Positions 7,811-19,646 of a stretch of DNA of 64,000 nucleotides are shown piece after piece. Both the position numbers and the translations under genes were made by a program. Numbering within the stretch: position 1 is the first letter of the stretch; every line of letters begins with the position of its first letter. The DNA lies in contig JAHQRK010000001.1 in NCBI GenBank assembly GCA_019828595.1, positions 3,658,001 to 3,722,000 of the forward strand, given 5' to 3'. The notes under the pieces were generated by a model. It was not told where the DNA came from and ran no database searches. It saw only the letters and a list, made by a program, of their open reading frames with translations. This DNA is from Aphanomyces cochlioides (lineage: Eukaryota > Oomycota > Saprolegniomycetes > Saprolegniales > Verrucalvaceae).

Positions 7811-10306
7811 TTATGGCGAAAACGACGATGGATACAAGTATGCCTTTGTCGCGAGCTCGTATCCAGCTAGGAGCGCCGCACCCGAGTCGATGAGAACGTC
7901 GTATATTGTAGAGTCCACCTGTACGTTGCCTTTTGCACTGCTTCTCTGGGCGTATGCGTCCAAGCAAGTGTGCACTTCCTTCCATATTGCTTGCTCTGCT
8001 GCCATGGTGAGCGTACGATCTGTCCAGCACATTAGCCCAAGCGGAACGTCGGACGGGGCCACAGGAGGACTGTACTGCGCAAGACCAGCTTCTTTCTCCA
8101 TCCACGCCACATACGCAGCTTGTGTCCATCCTCTAGCTTGCGCAGGTGTTTGGAGCGCAACAGGACCGCGTCCAAGTAGGTGATGCCAAACATTGCTCGG
8201 GCGAATCTTGTCGACTTTGGGATCTCTGCACACGCGGGCTGTTTCGACAAAGAGTAGATGACGAAACGCTTTGAATTCTTCCCACGCCAAGCCAGTCTCT
8301 GGTGTCTTCATAGTTGAAAGGTTGCTCAAGTGCATTTCCAACTGGGCCATATCGCTGGCTAGGCGACACTTTCCCGCTTCACCAAGAGGTCGAACAAGTG
8401 CCGCATGTCGAACGAAGTATGACAAGAGGCGAGTACACATAGCATCGAGACTGGCTTCACGGATCGATGAGCCTGCATCAAGCCCAAGACGTTGGAGGTG
8501 TTCAGCCTCGATGACTTGATACACATTTCCAAACTCAGCCATGAAGCGAGAGCCATGCATCGGCGCTTGACTTGCCGCATCTCCAAAGGTTTCTTCGTGC
8601 ATCGTTGCAAGTATGCCTTCCAGTTTAGACGTGAGCACGGCAAGGTATTTTCCAAGAAGGCGCAAGGCCAGGTTATGAACACGATCACGTGTTGAATCCA
8701 GCTCAGGGCGACGCCAAGCGCCAAGGGCATCGTCCAGTTGGACACAGACTGTGACGAGTGCAACGTTGTGGGCATGGGCAGTCGTACGTTGATTCGACGG
8801 CGGGAGAGCAAGTGTTGAGGGGGAGTTGTGAGCAATGGCAACGATGTTTCTGCAGAAGAGATCAATGCCTGTTTCGAGGCCGGGGAGAATGGCAGCCAAA
8901 AAAGCTTGGTCATGGCTTGCTCCATCAATTTCTTGTTGAATAATTTTGAGCAACACGGCCATATCACTACGACTTGGTGGCGATGGATGGTAGTTGGCTG
9001 ATTGGGGAAACATCATCTGCACAGGCGCAGCAATTCGTCGAGTAGATCTATCAACGAAAGCATCCAGAAGCGGGGTAAATGCACCAACAAGTTGCAGTCT
9101 CTCTTCTCGGGAGGCGCACACCACCAGAGTGTCCAAGCTCAAACGTGCTGTTGTTGTTTGGAGCTGCGTTACCACTGAGTTTGCCTCTGTGCGGATTTTT
9201 GGATACGTTGTCACGAGAGCTTGCTTAACGGACGCACGGTACTCCAGGGTTTGCGTCATGAGGTCACGCACCAACGCACATGAAATATCCCAAAAGGTGG
9301 CAAAGAGCGTCGGCTCATCGGGGGCAAGCACTAGATCTAAGAATGTGCGCCCGCCGGGAGCTGGAGACTTGAGTAGGACGCGCTGTAGGTTCCATACTTG
9401 AAGCGCATATGAGGATAGCGTATCGAGAACAGCTTGACATGCTGCCCACACGTCTGCTTTAAGCTTGGCATCGTCGAACGAAGACTCACGGAGGCAAGCC
9501 AAGCATTTGGTTTCCACGTCTTGAAGAGCTGCGTTGACAGCCGCTTGGACATGTTCTGAGAGGGTAGACGCTCCAAGTTGAAAGAGAGTCTGCAAAGCAC
9601 GGCCGATGGTTGTTTGGTCCATTGCAGCCATACCTTGCCGAAGTAAGCCTTTCATCCGCCTTGTTAGCTCTGATCGCAAATTTCGCAGAGTTGGTAGAGC
9701 TGGAGCAACTACACCAAGCGACCGAAATGCAGGATCTTCACCTTCAAGAATGAGCTCGGCTTCACGGAGAGCAGTTGATATGGATGTGTAAACAGTATCA
9801 TTGTCGGCCGAGGACACCATGTCTGACTGAGGCAATGATATTGACGAGAGGGTTTCAACGAGGGATTGAAAACGCAAGACTTTTTGGAGAACTGTGGTGC
9901 ATAGTTCGACATTACGCAATTGTTGGACGTTGCGTTGCAGCGCACGATGGACTTTGTGAATATCCGAGTCCATGCGTAGGATCGCAGCTTGGACATCCGA
10001 CACATCAGCATGCAAGAGTTTCACTTTGGACTTTAGTCCATCCACCGAGCCAACATGATCGAGGAGGTCTGTGTGGGAGGCACCAATGTAGTCCTCAATT
10101 GCGCTGTCGATCGTTTGAATCGCCACTGCCAGTGTGTGAGAAAAATCTTCGGAGGCGCTGGAAGATGCTGTGTTTGTGGCGTCCTTCGCAATGATTGCAC
10201 TTGCAATTTGCGCTACATCCACGTCAGGTTTCAAGAAGACACGCAACTGCTCTACGTGGATACTGTGAGACTTAGAACGACCAATGAGAGATTGTACCGT
10301 CTGCAT
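7811..10306 (-). CDS. COG5: Conserved oligomeric Golgi complex subunit 5
   Basis: An uninterrupted 831-residue frame resembling COG5, a CATCHR-type tether of the COG lobe B that captures retrograde intra-Golgi vesicles. Visible landmarks are FLKPDVDVAQIASA near the start, a helical region with TDLLDHVGSVDGLKSKV, GRALQTLFQLG (compare VGTALQVFYNLG), TFWDISCALV, TTYPKIR, a VFP-like FPQSANYHPSPPSRSD block, MHEETFG, and near the C-terminus YFVRHAALVRPLGEAGKCRL and SDMAQLEMHLS, the best conserved COG5 segment. The length matches the family. The 220-bp AT-rich gap to the divergent transportin gene (10307-10528) must hold both promoters and shows no TATCCGG box. Confidence 0.85.
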   Translation of the reverse strand: MQTVQSLIGRSKSHSIHVEQLRVFLKPDVDVAQIASAIIAKDATNTASSSASEDFSHTLAVAIQTIDSAIEDYIGASHTDLLDHVGSVDGLKSKVKLLHADVSDVQAAILRMDSDIHKVHRALQRNVQQLRNVELCTTVLQKVLRFQSLVETLSSISLPQSDMVSSADNDTVYTSISTALREAELILEGEDPAFRSLGVVAPALPTLRNLRSELTRRMKGLLRQGMAAMDQTTIGRALQTLFQLGASTLSEHVQAAVNAALQDVETKCLACLRESSFDDAKLKADVWAACQAVLDTLSSYALQVWNLQRVLLKSPAPGGRTFLDLVLAPDEPTLFATFWDISCALVRDLMTQTLEYRASVKQALVTTYPKIRTEANSVVTQLQTTTARLSLDTLVVCASREERLQLVGAFTPLLDAFVDRSTRRIAAPVQMMFPQSANYHPSPPSRSDMAVLLKIIQQEIDGASHDQAFLAAILPGLETGIDLFCRNIVAIAHNSPSTLALPPSNQRTTAHAHNVALVTVCVQLDDALGAWRRPELDSTRDRVHNLALRLLGKYLAVLTSKLEGILATMHEETFGDAASQAPMHGSRFMAEFGNVYQVIEAEHLQRLGLDAGSSIREASLDAMCTRLLSYFVRHAALVRPLGEAGKCRLASDMAQLEMHLSNLSTMKTPETGLAWEEFKAFRHLLFVETARVCRDPKVDKIRPSNVWHHLLGRGPVALQTPAQARGWTQAAYVAWMEKEAGLAQYSPPVAPSDVPLGLMCWTDRTLTMAAEQAIWKEVHTCLDAYAQRSSAKGNVQVDSTIYDVLIDSGAALLAGYELATKAYLYPSSFSP

Positions 10307-10528
10307 GTAACTTGGACACGACGTCTTCCATATTGTGCGGCGCGCCCAAATTTATAAAATGAAAGAGGATTGAAACTAAAGAAATATTAATTAATACAGT
10401 ATATGGAATAATAGAGATGACTCGTATAACACATTACAAATTGATAAAGTGTATAAATTTATAGGATATTTCCATTCAAATCAAGCTTTGAGCCGTTTTT
10501 TTTGCAAATCTTCCGCCGACACGGAAGG

Positions 10529-13500
10529 ATGCTAAGTGTGGACGAGTTCATCCAATGCTGCCAGGTATTCCTCGTGAATGGAAGTGCAGGCTCTGCAGCT
10601 CAAAAAGAAGCCCACGAGAGACTGCTTGTTTTCCAGCAGCTGCCGACGGCTTGGCAAGTCGCTCTTCAAGTGTTGATGGCTTCGTGTGATAACGGCGCGC
10701 AGTCCACACCAGTTCCCGACTCGGCCAAGTTCATTTCTGCGCAAATCGTTCGATTTTCGATACCAATGCTGGCGGACAACGACCAAATCCTAGTTCGAGA
10801 CCGTTTGCTTCAGTACCTCCGAGTGGCCAAGAATCGAGGGGTGTCGACAACTCCAGTGGAGCGACTTGTTTGCCTCGCCATTGCAAGTGCAGTCGTATAT
10901 ATTGCGTCCGACTGGGGCTCATGGAAAAATCGACTGCAAGGTGCATTGCTCGATGACCCATCGTCCATTCGAGGACTGCAGCTCTTGCTCGATATCTTGG
11001 CAGGAATCCCAGGCGAATTGTATTCGGCTTGCAGCACAGCAGCGCTCAACAGTTTGAGTTCAGAGCCATTTGAAGCAATGGTCCGTGAATTCCACAAAGA
11101 AAAGAACCATATTATGCAATTAGTTAGTGAGACTTTGAGCTCTGCGTGCGTCATATTCTCCATCAGAGAACGTCTCATGATTGCTTGTAGGTCAGACGTA
11201 GCTCAAGCTGCCCTCACGGTGCTTCAAAACTGGGGTCACGACACAATGCCTCATGTAGGGATGGAATTTGGGTTGAGTTGTCTTGATTTAAGCGACGGGT
11301 ACGTCCATCGACCTTGCATTGATCAAATTGACAGCTGATCTAGTGGTCTCTTTGGTCCACTAATGGACTTTGTTGTCTCTGCAAGGCCTGAAGTCTCGCA
11401 ATTGGCGACAGAGATCATCTGCGACGCTTTTGCACACATGAGCAACGCTCCTTCCATGTATAGCGCCCTTGCATTCAACCTTCCTCACTCTGTCATTGTA
11501 GTCCGTACGAGAAATATCATCACGAAGCAGTGTTAGTCATTCGACTGGCCAAGCAGATCTTGACGACGGAGCCAGGATTAGCTCAGACTCAAGCAGGCCT
11601 GTTGTCTCAGTCAGACATTGACGAGGATGATCAAAGAGTTGTAGCGGCACGTGGCCTCGCAAAAATTGCCGCCTGCATCGCTTGTGGCGGCTCACATTAC
11701 ATATTCGCGGGTAATTGGTGTCTTGGTGTAAGGCGTGGTGAAGGTTGCGATGACAACTTCAGTCTGGTGCGTGGGCATTGCTTGATCTAGAGCTCATTCT
11801 CCTAGACCTACTTGAACTTTTTAGTCCTGTGCACTTCATTCCCAGTCGTAAGTGTCGTCGAGCCGACGCTCGAGTTCTGGTACACATTGCTGGAGATGCC
11901 TCGACACTGGACAGACGTCCCTGGCCTCTCTCCAGGAGCAGACTGGACTGCCTTTGTTCAATCGGCGATGCCAGTTGTGGAGCAAGTTGTGAGTCTATTG
12001 CTCCAGCGGTGCCAATTTCCACAACACTTTATTCAAACCAACCAACTCAAGTCTGACCACGCTGATGTCGACGACGTGCGTGACTTGCGGAGGTAAGATC
12101 CTATCTGCTGGGCTTTTGACACGAATCTTCGCAGAGAGATTGGCGACGTGCTGTTGAGTTTGTTCACGGCGTGGCCTTCGACATCCCAGACAAATGCGTT
12201 GCAAGGATCATTTTCATGCCTCGAGCACATTATTCAAATGGTCCGCGCTTCCGAGCAAATCCACGAACTCGATGCACTCCTCTTTGTGCTCGATTACATG
12301 GTCGAGCTCTTTGATTTGGACGACATCGAGCAGTCCGATCCTGTTTACATTGGTGTGAAGCAGCTCTGGCAGGTTGTCATCCAAGAGTTTGCCAGGTTTC
12401 CAGATCACGTCTTGCTTCTCCATGGGATGTCGAGGTACATTTTGAACTCTTCGATAGATCTCAATTGCGTTGGTCAGGCTCATTAGCTCGCTTGTCCTTC
12501 CTATCCAATTTGATGGCCCTTACTATGTTTCCATGGCAACTGCTATGGTTAAAGGTCTCAAATATGCCTCTGTCTGCACCAATTGTGCCAAGTCGCTGCT
12601 GAAAATGAGCTCCGCACTTTTGTCACACCGCTCGTGCCATCTTTTCTCTCACAGTTTACTGTAGGAAGCGACGAGTTGGGCTACAAGTTCGTGGAGATTG
12701 CATTCAAGTGCTCTTGGCTACGATGAACGACGACAACGTGCACGTCACACTCTTGGCATTTCAAGCCGCCTATGGCGATGTTATCGAAGCACTTCTTCGG
12801 CTCGGTCACAATTTTCCCGACGCAGGTATGACACTCCTTGTGGAGTTTCATAAAGTGATTGTGTAGACTATGTTACGCTGGTCAACTGCGCATTTCCTCG
12901 ACTAGTTACTTCTCTCCAAGGTTTTACTCCAAGCTCCAACCCCAACGATGTCGCTGCTGTCTTCTACCTCCTTGCTCGAGGTCTCCGAGGAATTCAAAAC
13001 TTGCCCATACGCAATGCCTTCCTTGTCCAAGAATGGACGCTGATCCATCCGATTGCATTGCACCATGGCAGCTCCCATCCTAAAGTCCGAGAGACGGCCG
13101 TCGAACTCTTCACAGCAATGATTCCATCGTGCACACATGTCGACACCCTCGTCGCGATTGTGTCGCTCTGTCTTACGTGGCACGACCAGAGCGCTGCCCC
13201 CAACGTCCTTGCTTGCCTCGGAGTGCTTGCCTCCACCCAGAGAATGCTACATCCTCAGCTTCTTGGCTACCTGACGACTGCTTTTCGATCGTGCTGTGCC
13301 AAGTTTGACTACATCCCTGGTTCCCCAGATGTCCGGACAAGGCTCCTCGAGCGATTTTTGCATCCTCATGAAGACTTGGCCCAAGAAGGAATTCAAGTCT
13401 TCCTCCTCATGCGAGAAGTCATTCGCGCGGCGCCTGAAGTTCTTCGTGGCGCATCGCTCCTCGTCGAGGTTCTCCAGTTTGGTTGCGATGTCTTGGCCGT

Positions 13501-14013
13501 GGATCACAAGTTGCCAGACGTGACGGATGCAGTCTGCTCGTTCTTTGGCGACGTTCTTTCCCAAGACAATGCTCTTCCCGTCTTGCAACAAACGGCTGCT
13601 GCGTGGATCGAAGCTCTCTTGATCTTCGTGGCTATCTCGACAGTGTCGTCCAAGACACGCTGTGTCTCCCAAGTACTTCATCAAGCCCTCCATGCTGGCG
13701 ATACTGACAGCCACCTTCGAGGTTTGTCCATTTCCATTCTGACGAGAGTCTGAGGTTTCGTCTAGACGTATTTAGCTCAGCGTTGCAACACGTCCTCGTT
13801 CAGAGACAGCTCTTCCAGCAGCGCATGACGTCTTCCGATGCGCTTCTCCTCGTACAGTCGATGCTTGGCATCAAGGATCGCCGCAAATTCCAAGTTTTCT
13901 TGGGCTCCATGGCCATGTATCTCCAAGGATATGGCCCACCGCCTTGGACTGCGCCGCCGACGAAAATCCTCAGTCCTCGCAGTCCTCTTCATGCAGTTGA
14001 TATCTTACACTGA
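10529..14013 (+). CDS. Transportin-3/importin-13-type karyopherin beta
   Basis: A multi-exon HEAT-repeat nuclear import receptor of the TNPO3/MTR10/IPO13 group, which moves SR proteins and similar cargo through the pore. Introns with clear GT...AG ends are 11299-11343, 11458-11501, 12093-12134, 12826-12866 and 13722-13765, with further short introns near 11720-11805 and 12436-12470. Each junction restores a sensible frame (for example DGGLFGPLMDF, DLRREIGDVLL, HLRDVFSSALQ). Family-like stretches include VVAARGLAKIA, VVEPTLEFWYTLLE and, at the end, FQVFLGSMAMYLQGYGPPPW. ATG 10529 (MLSVDEF) and ATG 10502 are both possible starts. Near 12600 and 12715 the frame appears to slip by one base without splice sites, so assembly indels are suspected. 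It is the third nuclear-transport gene in the first 14 kb. Confidence 0.75.
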
Positions 14014-14129
14014 AGATGAACGAGAACGCAGTGTGATAACTCGTTGGGCTTTTGTGTTGAACCGCTTCCACATCTTTCACTCGGGGGGATAGTCACGCCA
14101 TGATAATTTACCCCTTCATTACACACACG

Positions 14130-15324
14130 TCAATTGAGCGCAATGCTCCCAAATCGTTCGAGGATTCGATTCATTGCGGCATTTGTTGAGGTCGACCCGT
14201 TCATGATCTTTGTGTACTCATGGGAGGCTGTCGACGCTGGCGTATCAACAAAAACTTGGGTATACCCTCGCATCGCGCACTTGACACCTTGAGCATCCGA
14301 CACGTCCTCAAAAATGATCCAACCGCCTGCGTTTCTTGATGCTACGGAACCGCTCTCTTGGTCAAACACAATGGTCCGCTGTGTCCAAATCGCCCGCTTG
14401 TCGAAGAATCGCAAGTGGTACAAAACCTGCAACTTTTTCCCTTGTGGATCTGTTGATGTCGTGAGCACGAGGTTGTTGTCAAAGAACGTCATCTGATGAT
14501 CAGTCAGAGAACAACCCTCACTGACTCGGCGTACCTTGCGTCCCCCAGCCTTGGATTCGTCACGAGGCAGCCATTCTGCAAACACACTCACCGCGACATC
14601 TCGGAAATGACTGCGCACGAGACCGTACTTGAACATTTCAAGGAATGCAATGTCTTGACCCCATTCATCCAAGACGATGCCAAATGGAGAGCCGGAGACT
14701 GAATCTGGGAGCTTAGCGTACACTTCGGGAGTAAACTTGCTCAGCTGATGCTCGCTCAGTCGATGGAGCGCAGAAACATGTTCTGACGGATTGGCAGGAA
14801 GCGAATGCAAAACCCAAGGATCACATCGATGGTCTAGCAGCATCTACCAGCGACATGATGAGCAAACACACGCGCGTGGACAGTCAAACCTGTGCTTCTG
14901 ATCGATTCCACGACAGACTGCGATACAACACTCCCTTTTCAAACGCAAAGAGGAGTTCGTTGAAGAGCCGTGCGAACTCCGCTTCTCCATGTATTCGATG
15001 TTGTTTTGCGTCGAGCGCGGCTTGTTTCCAATCGATATGTACTTCTTCCGTGGACATTGCTTTGCGTTTCCTCTGCTGTAAGCTGTGGAGTTGTCCTGTT
15101 AATTCTTCTGCCAAGCGCTTCAGCTCATGGAGTTCCTTGACCGCCTTTTCCTTGCTTTTCTGTTTGCGCAGTCGGTCTTTTTGCAACTTGACTTCACGAT
15201 CGCTCAGTTGACTCTTCTTTAAGCCAGTATGAAGCGGCGACAGACTCTCCACGTCCGTCAGAGGCGACGTCGGCAGCTTGTCCCGTCTCGACGTTCGTGC
15301 CGTGGCCTGTTGCTTTTTCAGCAT
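14130..15324 (-). CDS. Basic coiled-coil plus START-like protein
   Basis: Two exons joined by a 46-nt intron (14844-14889; donor GTTTGA, acceptor GGTAG) that keeps the frame from SEAQ to MLLDHRC. The first exon encodes a basic region running into a heptad coiled coil (SDREVKLQKDRLRKQKSKEK, then ELHELKRLAEELTGQL), which resembles the bZIP-like segment often found in front of START-like domains in oomycetes. The second exon is START-like (AEWLPRD, TDHQMTFFDNNLVLTT, LHLRFFD-type strands, AGGWIIFEDV). ATG 15324 (MLKKQQ) is the first true Met in frame. The protein could be a DNA-binding, ligand-responsive regulator, but this is inference from architecture only. Confidence 0.6.
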
Positions 15325-15797
15325 GTCTTCTCCACTGTGGTTTATCCGCTGGAAAATGCCCAATTAAATGCGAGAGAGTCAATTGGGACACATCGTGCAA
15401 CACTTGAAAACACGATTCTGTCCGACATCCTCGTGCGTGGAACTGGAGATGATCAAGGCCAGCAGAGGAAACGGCGTACCGTATGTTTGGGCAAAGCCCA
15501 TGTCAACTTGGCAACTTCAACTACAGTTGTACTTTTTCCACAAGCATCGGTTCTTCTGGCTAATAGCAGTAGATTGAAGTGACGGCAAAGACGCTCCGTT
15601 TAAGCTATCTCATGAGTCAAACAGACATCGGACGCACAAGATAAACCAAGTGGAATATGTCATGGGTCTTCTGTCTGTCAATTGATTTTAAAAAAATTGG
15701 GTGAGAAATAGAATAAATATCAACATTTGAAGGCGGTCGAAATTTCATAAATTTTGACAGACTGACTTCGATTTCCCCCAATTTCCATTCATCTCTG
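15325..15797. other. Intergenic, no gene seen
   Basis: Short unrelated frames only. The sequence turns AT-rich from about 15660, probably the left margin of the transposon island. No clear terminal inverted repeat was found. Confidence 0.5.
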
Positions 15798-17967
15798 ATG
15801 CCACGAAAAGTCTGTGGAGCAAAGCTTGGTGAGAAGAGGAAGTATGCGTTCCGTGCAAAAACTGCAAAGCCTGACTTCATCGAAGTGACACCTTGTGGTG
15901 TGCAAGAAACGAAAGAGCCAAGAGTGAAGATAAATCTTTTCACACACAGTCAAAGGCGAGTCGCTTGGGCGGTGTACTTTGCTGATGTGCTTGGATCCCC
16001 GCCCCCAAACCAATGGAATGAACGCGAGGGATGCAGGCGTTTGGTATACCTACAGGTTCACGGCAAAGCGTTGTGGATGTTCTTTTTTGCGTTGCACGTT
16101 GTCAAAGTCATGGCCAAGTCTACCAGGAAGATATTAAGCCACGAGGTGGCCACAACAAGGTTATCAACGATGGCACGGTGGACATGCAAATTATTGCTGA
16201 TTGTATTGAAAACGGATGGAGTTTGAAGAATACTACAGCACTAGTCAACACAAACCGACGAGAAAACGGGCTTCAGCATGTTGGTGTTTCGGCTGTCAAC
16301 AGTGCTCTGAAGCGCATGGATCCATTGGTTTACATCCCTTGTCCAACAAAAACAAGGAAACTCGGATGTGGACTCACCTTGGGCGGTTGCTCGATTCAAT
16401 TGGACGCGTCAACTTGGTGTACGTCTTGGAATTTGGAGTTGGAGTTCCTCAATGGGAGAATGTCCACCTGAGTTTGATCCTGATAATGTCTCCAAAATTG
16501 ACGTGGCTCAACTTGTATTCTGGGATGAAACTCATAAACAAGTTAAGATTGGTCAGTATGGTGCGTGTGGCTCGAAACGACAAGTGACAGTCCGTCGAGA
16601 TATAAATGGGGCTGTTGATGTCCAGCATGGTTCATTTAGTGCCCCCAGATCGTTTCTCAAAACAAAGTATCCTGGCGAATCACGATTCTCTTTTGGATGT
16701 GCTGTTGTGGAGCAACATGGAGAGATTCATGGTGTTCGATGCAAGCCATTTGTCTATACTGGTCGTTGGATACGAACAATTGAAGAGTACGATCGTCTTT
16801 TGCGTGATGAAATTGATAGAGTTAAGTGTTTGTCATCAGACTCATCCAAATGGATCACTGGAAAGAGATCACCTCTTGATGGTAAGATGAGTTCCAACTA
16901 CATGCAAACACTAAGCCACAGATTCATTAGGCTTCTTCGAAAATGATAAGTTGTGTTGCTTGCCCAAAATTGGCCATTCAACGATGTTGAAATTGGTTCA
17001 AGCTCAAATACACACGATCAGTGATTTAGCACGTGTAGAAGGAGACAACTTGTCCAAAGTCTCTGATGCTAGTGGGATCAGTGTTTCAAGACTCCAACAG
17101 CTCATTAAACTGTCCAAATCCGCCAATCCAGGCTCATTCGTATCCAAATTGGTTGATCATCGTCGTGCCAACAATCCATACCTTTCCCTGTATGGCACCA
17201 ATTGGAGAAAATATATTGAACGCTCAACGAATCTTAAAGCACACGTGTGTATTACAAGTCTCATTGAGCATATCATGGCTGAATCTGCTGCATGCATGCG
17301 TGGAACAAAATTTGAGGAGTCTTCGCTGTTCGTTCATGATGCTCTTTCTCAAATGACGTGCAAATCTACAATTGAATGGATGAAATCGCAAAATTATTAC
17401 GCGAGATGGCTTTTGCCTGAATGTGAGTTGAACAAAGGAACAGTGTATGAAGGAAGACCAATTGGAAACAGCCCCGAGTTAATGCCATGGGATTGTTCCT
17501 TGAACAAAGATGTCGATGATTCGTTTCACCTACATCGTGTCATGACACTGGCATTGCCTTCGGACAGTCCTTACAAGTTTTGCTCTTCTACACCAGGCCG
17601 ACTCGACAGTGCGTACATGCGTCTCATTGAAGCTGTTCCTACAAGCGATCGAATTATTACCGACGTCAAGAAGTGCTTCACAGACCATATTCTACGGATA
17701 ATTGAAGCGAAGGGAGCTGTCGTACATGGCTTGGGAAGCCGTAATGGTGTTCGATATTTGAGCATTGGTGGGCATGGTGGCCTTCGACAGAAGTGCAATC
17801 CCGATGACGACAAATGGCTCCACCCGCACGCGCGACTTGCCCGAGAGATGCAGCTTTCCAAGTCCAAGTCAACCTTCGAATCGAGCGACCAAACAACTTT
17901 GTTGTGCTGTGATGGCCATAACAAAAATTCGAAATATTTCACAAAAATGAAATGGTTGAAATCATAA
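15798..17967 (+). pseudogene. Decayed oomycete transposase-like gene (WDETH/HhH family)
   Basis: Four consecutive frames read as one protein if three frameshifts are bridged, near 16030, 16370 and 16945. In order: an N-terminal basic segment; GSRQSVVDVLF and a helix-turn-helix-like part (SLKNTTALVNTNRR); a catalytic-looking core with LVFWDETHKQVKIG; a helix-hairpin-helix-like segment (LPKIGHSTMLKLVQAQIHTI...LARV); and a conserved C-terminal block (LFVHDALSQMTCKSTIEWMK, RPIGNSPELMPWDCSLNKD, FCSSTPGRLDSAYMRL). I recognise this order from multicopy oomycete genes of transposon type; the superfamily is not certain. The frameshifts mark this copy as inactive unless they are assembly errors. It forms the left part of an 11-kb transposon island. 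Confidence 0.65.
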
Positions 17968-18575
17968 AATTTATTAAATTTTAATTAAAATATGCAGGTT
18001 GAATGATATTATTATGCATTAAATTTTGTCATCAGGTATGGAGTTTATTAGGCCTATTTCATTTAAATTGGAATACTTTTAAATCTAGTAACACCTGTTT
18101 CATCAGCGCTTTTTTATACACATGACACTATTGTGAATTCCGTCCAAATTTGCCAATTTCAGGCGATATGTCCAATCGCCTGAAAATCGTCCGGAAATAT
18201 GATTGGCTAAAAATAATTTTACTATCAATTGATTGGCTGAAAACTGACCTAAGTTTGTGAGAGAAAAGCTGCAAATCTCACGTCATCTCTATGACTCTGA
18301 ACAACCTTCCACAGCGACCCCACCTCGAAGAGAATTCCACGTTATTCAGCGCTCCTCACGTTGAGCGTACAACGAGTGGAGAGGCCTCTGGCCTCGCCAG
18401 CGCAGCGACGAAGCTTCGTCGATTTCGTGTACCATCCCGATCAAGGCTTCAACCAAAGGTCAAAATAACCTTCTAAAATAGATATTTGTATTATATTTCG
18501 GAGGTCCGGCGGTTTGCCGGCGGTTGATTCAACCAATCGCCGGAGGAAATTTTGAGTAGAAAGCACGTCATTCAA
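17968..18575. other. AT-rich spacer with two hairpins
   Basis: No gene is supported. Two structured spots stand out: a perfect 11-bp inverted repeat with a 7-nt loop (TTTCAGGCGAT at 18157-18167, ATCGCCTGAAA at 18175-18185) and a GC-rich snapback at about 18500-18544 built on CCGGCGG repeats and GGTTGATTCAACC. GATTGGCT occurs twice (18200 and 18230). These may be ends of older elements. Confidence 0.5.
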
Positions 18576-18816
18576 GTCAATTTTTGAGTATTTTTCGAGA
18601 AAATATATTGTAGAAAGCACAATATATTAGAAGAATGCTGCTATTAAAAATTTCGATTTGTACCAACACTTTTGACCTACATTCCTGTTTATACTGCAAA
18701 ATTCCCATTCGAAAATTCACGTTCAGACGGCCGTATTGCGAATTTGTTTGTCAGATAGATGTCGAAATCTGATTGGTTAGAACAGACTTGTGTTGCCTCC
18801 CTTCATTTCAACAAGG

Positions 18817-19583
18817 ATGGAAGGGAAGCAACGCAAGGCAGTGTTTCGCTTCACGGCTGCGTCTGACGTCGATCTCCTCGAAGAAATCATCTGCAAGAGA
18901 CCTTTCGCTGCAGATTATGGTCAAACATTGCAAAGATGGGAAGAGATTGCAGCTGCCATGAATGCGATGCATGGCGAAGACGCGCTTACCGCCGCCAGTT
19001 GTCGTAGAAAATTCGACGACCTGGTCATCAATTTCAAGCGAGAGACAATGAAATCGATGCGCGCGTCGGGGACAGAGGAAGATTACACCAAACGAGACCA
19101 TTTGCTGCAAGACATTTGCGATATGGTACGTACACAACTACACTGTCATGATGGATGATCTTTAGATCGATGCTTTAATGGAGCAAAAACGAGAGGCCAA
19201 TAGAGATAAAAGGGCTAAGGACAAGAAACGAGAATTCATTCGTGATGATATTCGAGAAGCAGCTTTAAAGAAGTACAGGCAAAGTTCTTTGGACGACGAA
19301 AGTACAACATCAGACAGCTGTCTTGCTTGAATACACAGCGGATACAAAAATGACAAGGGCAAGCAGGCGTGCTGGCAATGAAGGAATCATGCAAAGCTAC
19401 ATAGAAGCCATGCAAGAGGCTAATGCTCTTGAGAAAAGGAAGCTTGAAATCAGTGAGGCGCGGCTTGAAATGGAAAGAGAAGAGCGGCAGGCGCGAATCA
19501 AAGAAGAACGTGAAGCTCGTGAGAGTTTCTTTCAGATGATGAATCGTACGTTGGAGATCTTAGCGTCAAATTTAAAGAAATGA
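18817..19583 (+). CDS. Harbinger accessory protein, Myb/SANT-like
   Basis: The N-terminal part (FRFTAASDVDLLEEII, WEEIAAAMNAM, SCRRKFDDLV) has the three-helix tryptophan-spaced pattern of the Myb/SANT-like DNA-binding partner of PIF/Harbinger transposases, which binds the element ends and helps import the transposase. A 40-nt intron probably removes GTACGT...CTTTAG after residue ICDM (near 19125-19165). A highly charged coiled-coil tail follows (EQKREANRDKRAKDKKRE, later RKLEISEARLEMEREERQAR). The link between the two tail segments near 19325 needs another small splice or a frameshift. Convergent with the DDE gene. Confidence 0.65.
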
Positions 19584-19646
19584 TTCGTGTTATACAATTA
19601 AACTCTAACACTCCAAGTGGTCATCATCTTGAGGTGTCGAGTTGAG

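Noticed and set aside
11866..11871. GTAAGT donor-like site in the transportin gene
   Set aside because: The frame on both sides continues as the family-like SVVEPTLEFWYTLLE segment, so splicing here would remove conserved coding sequence.
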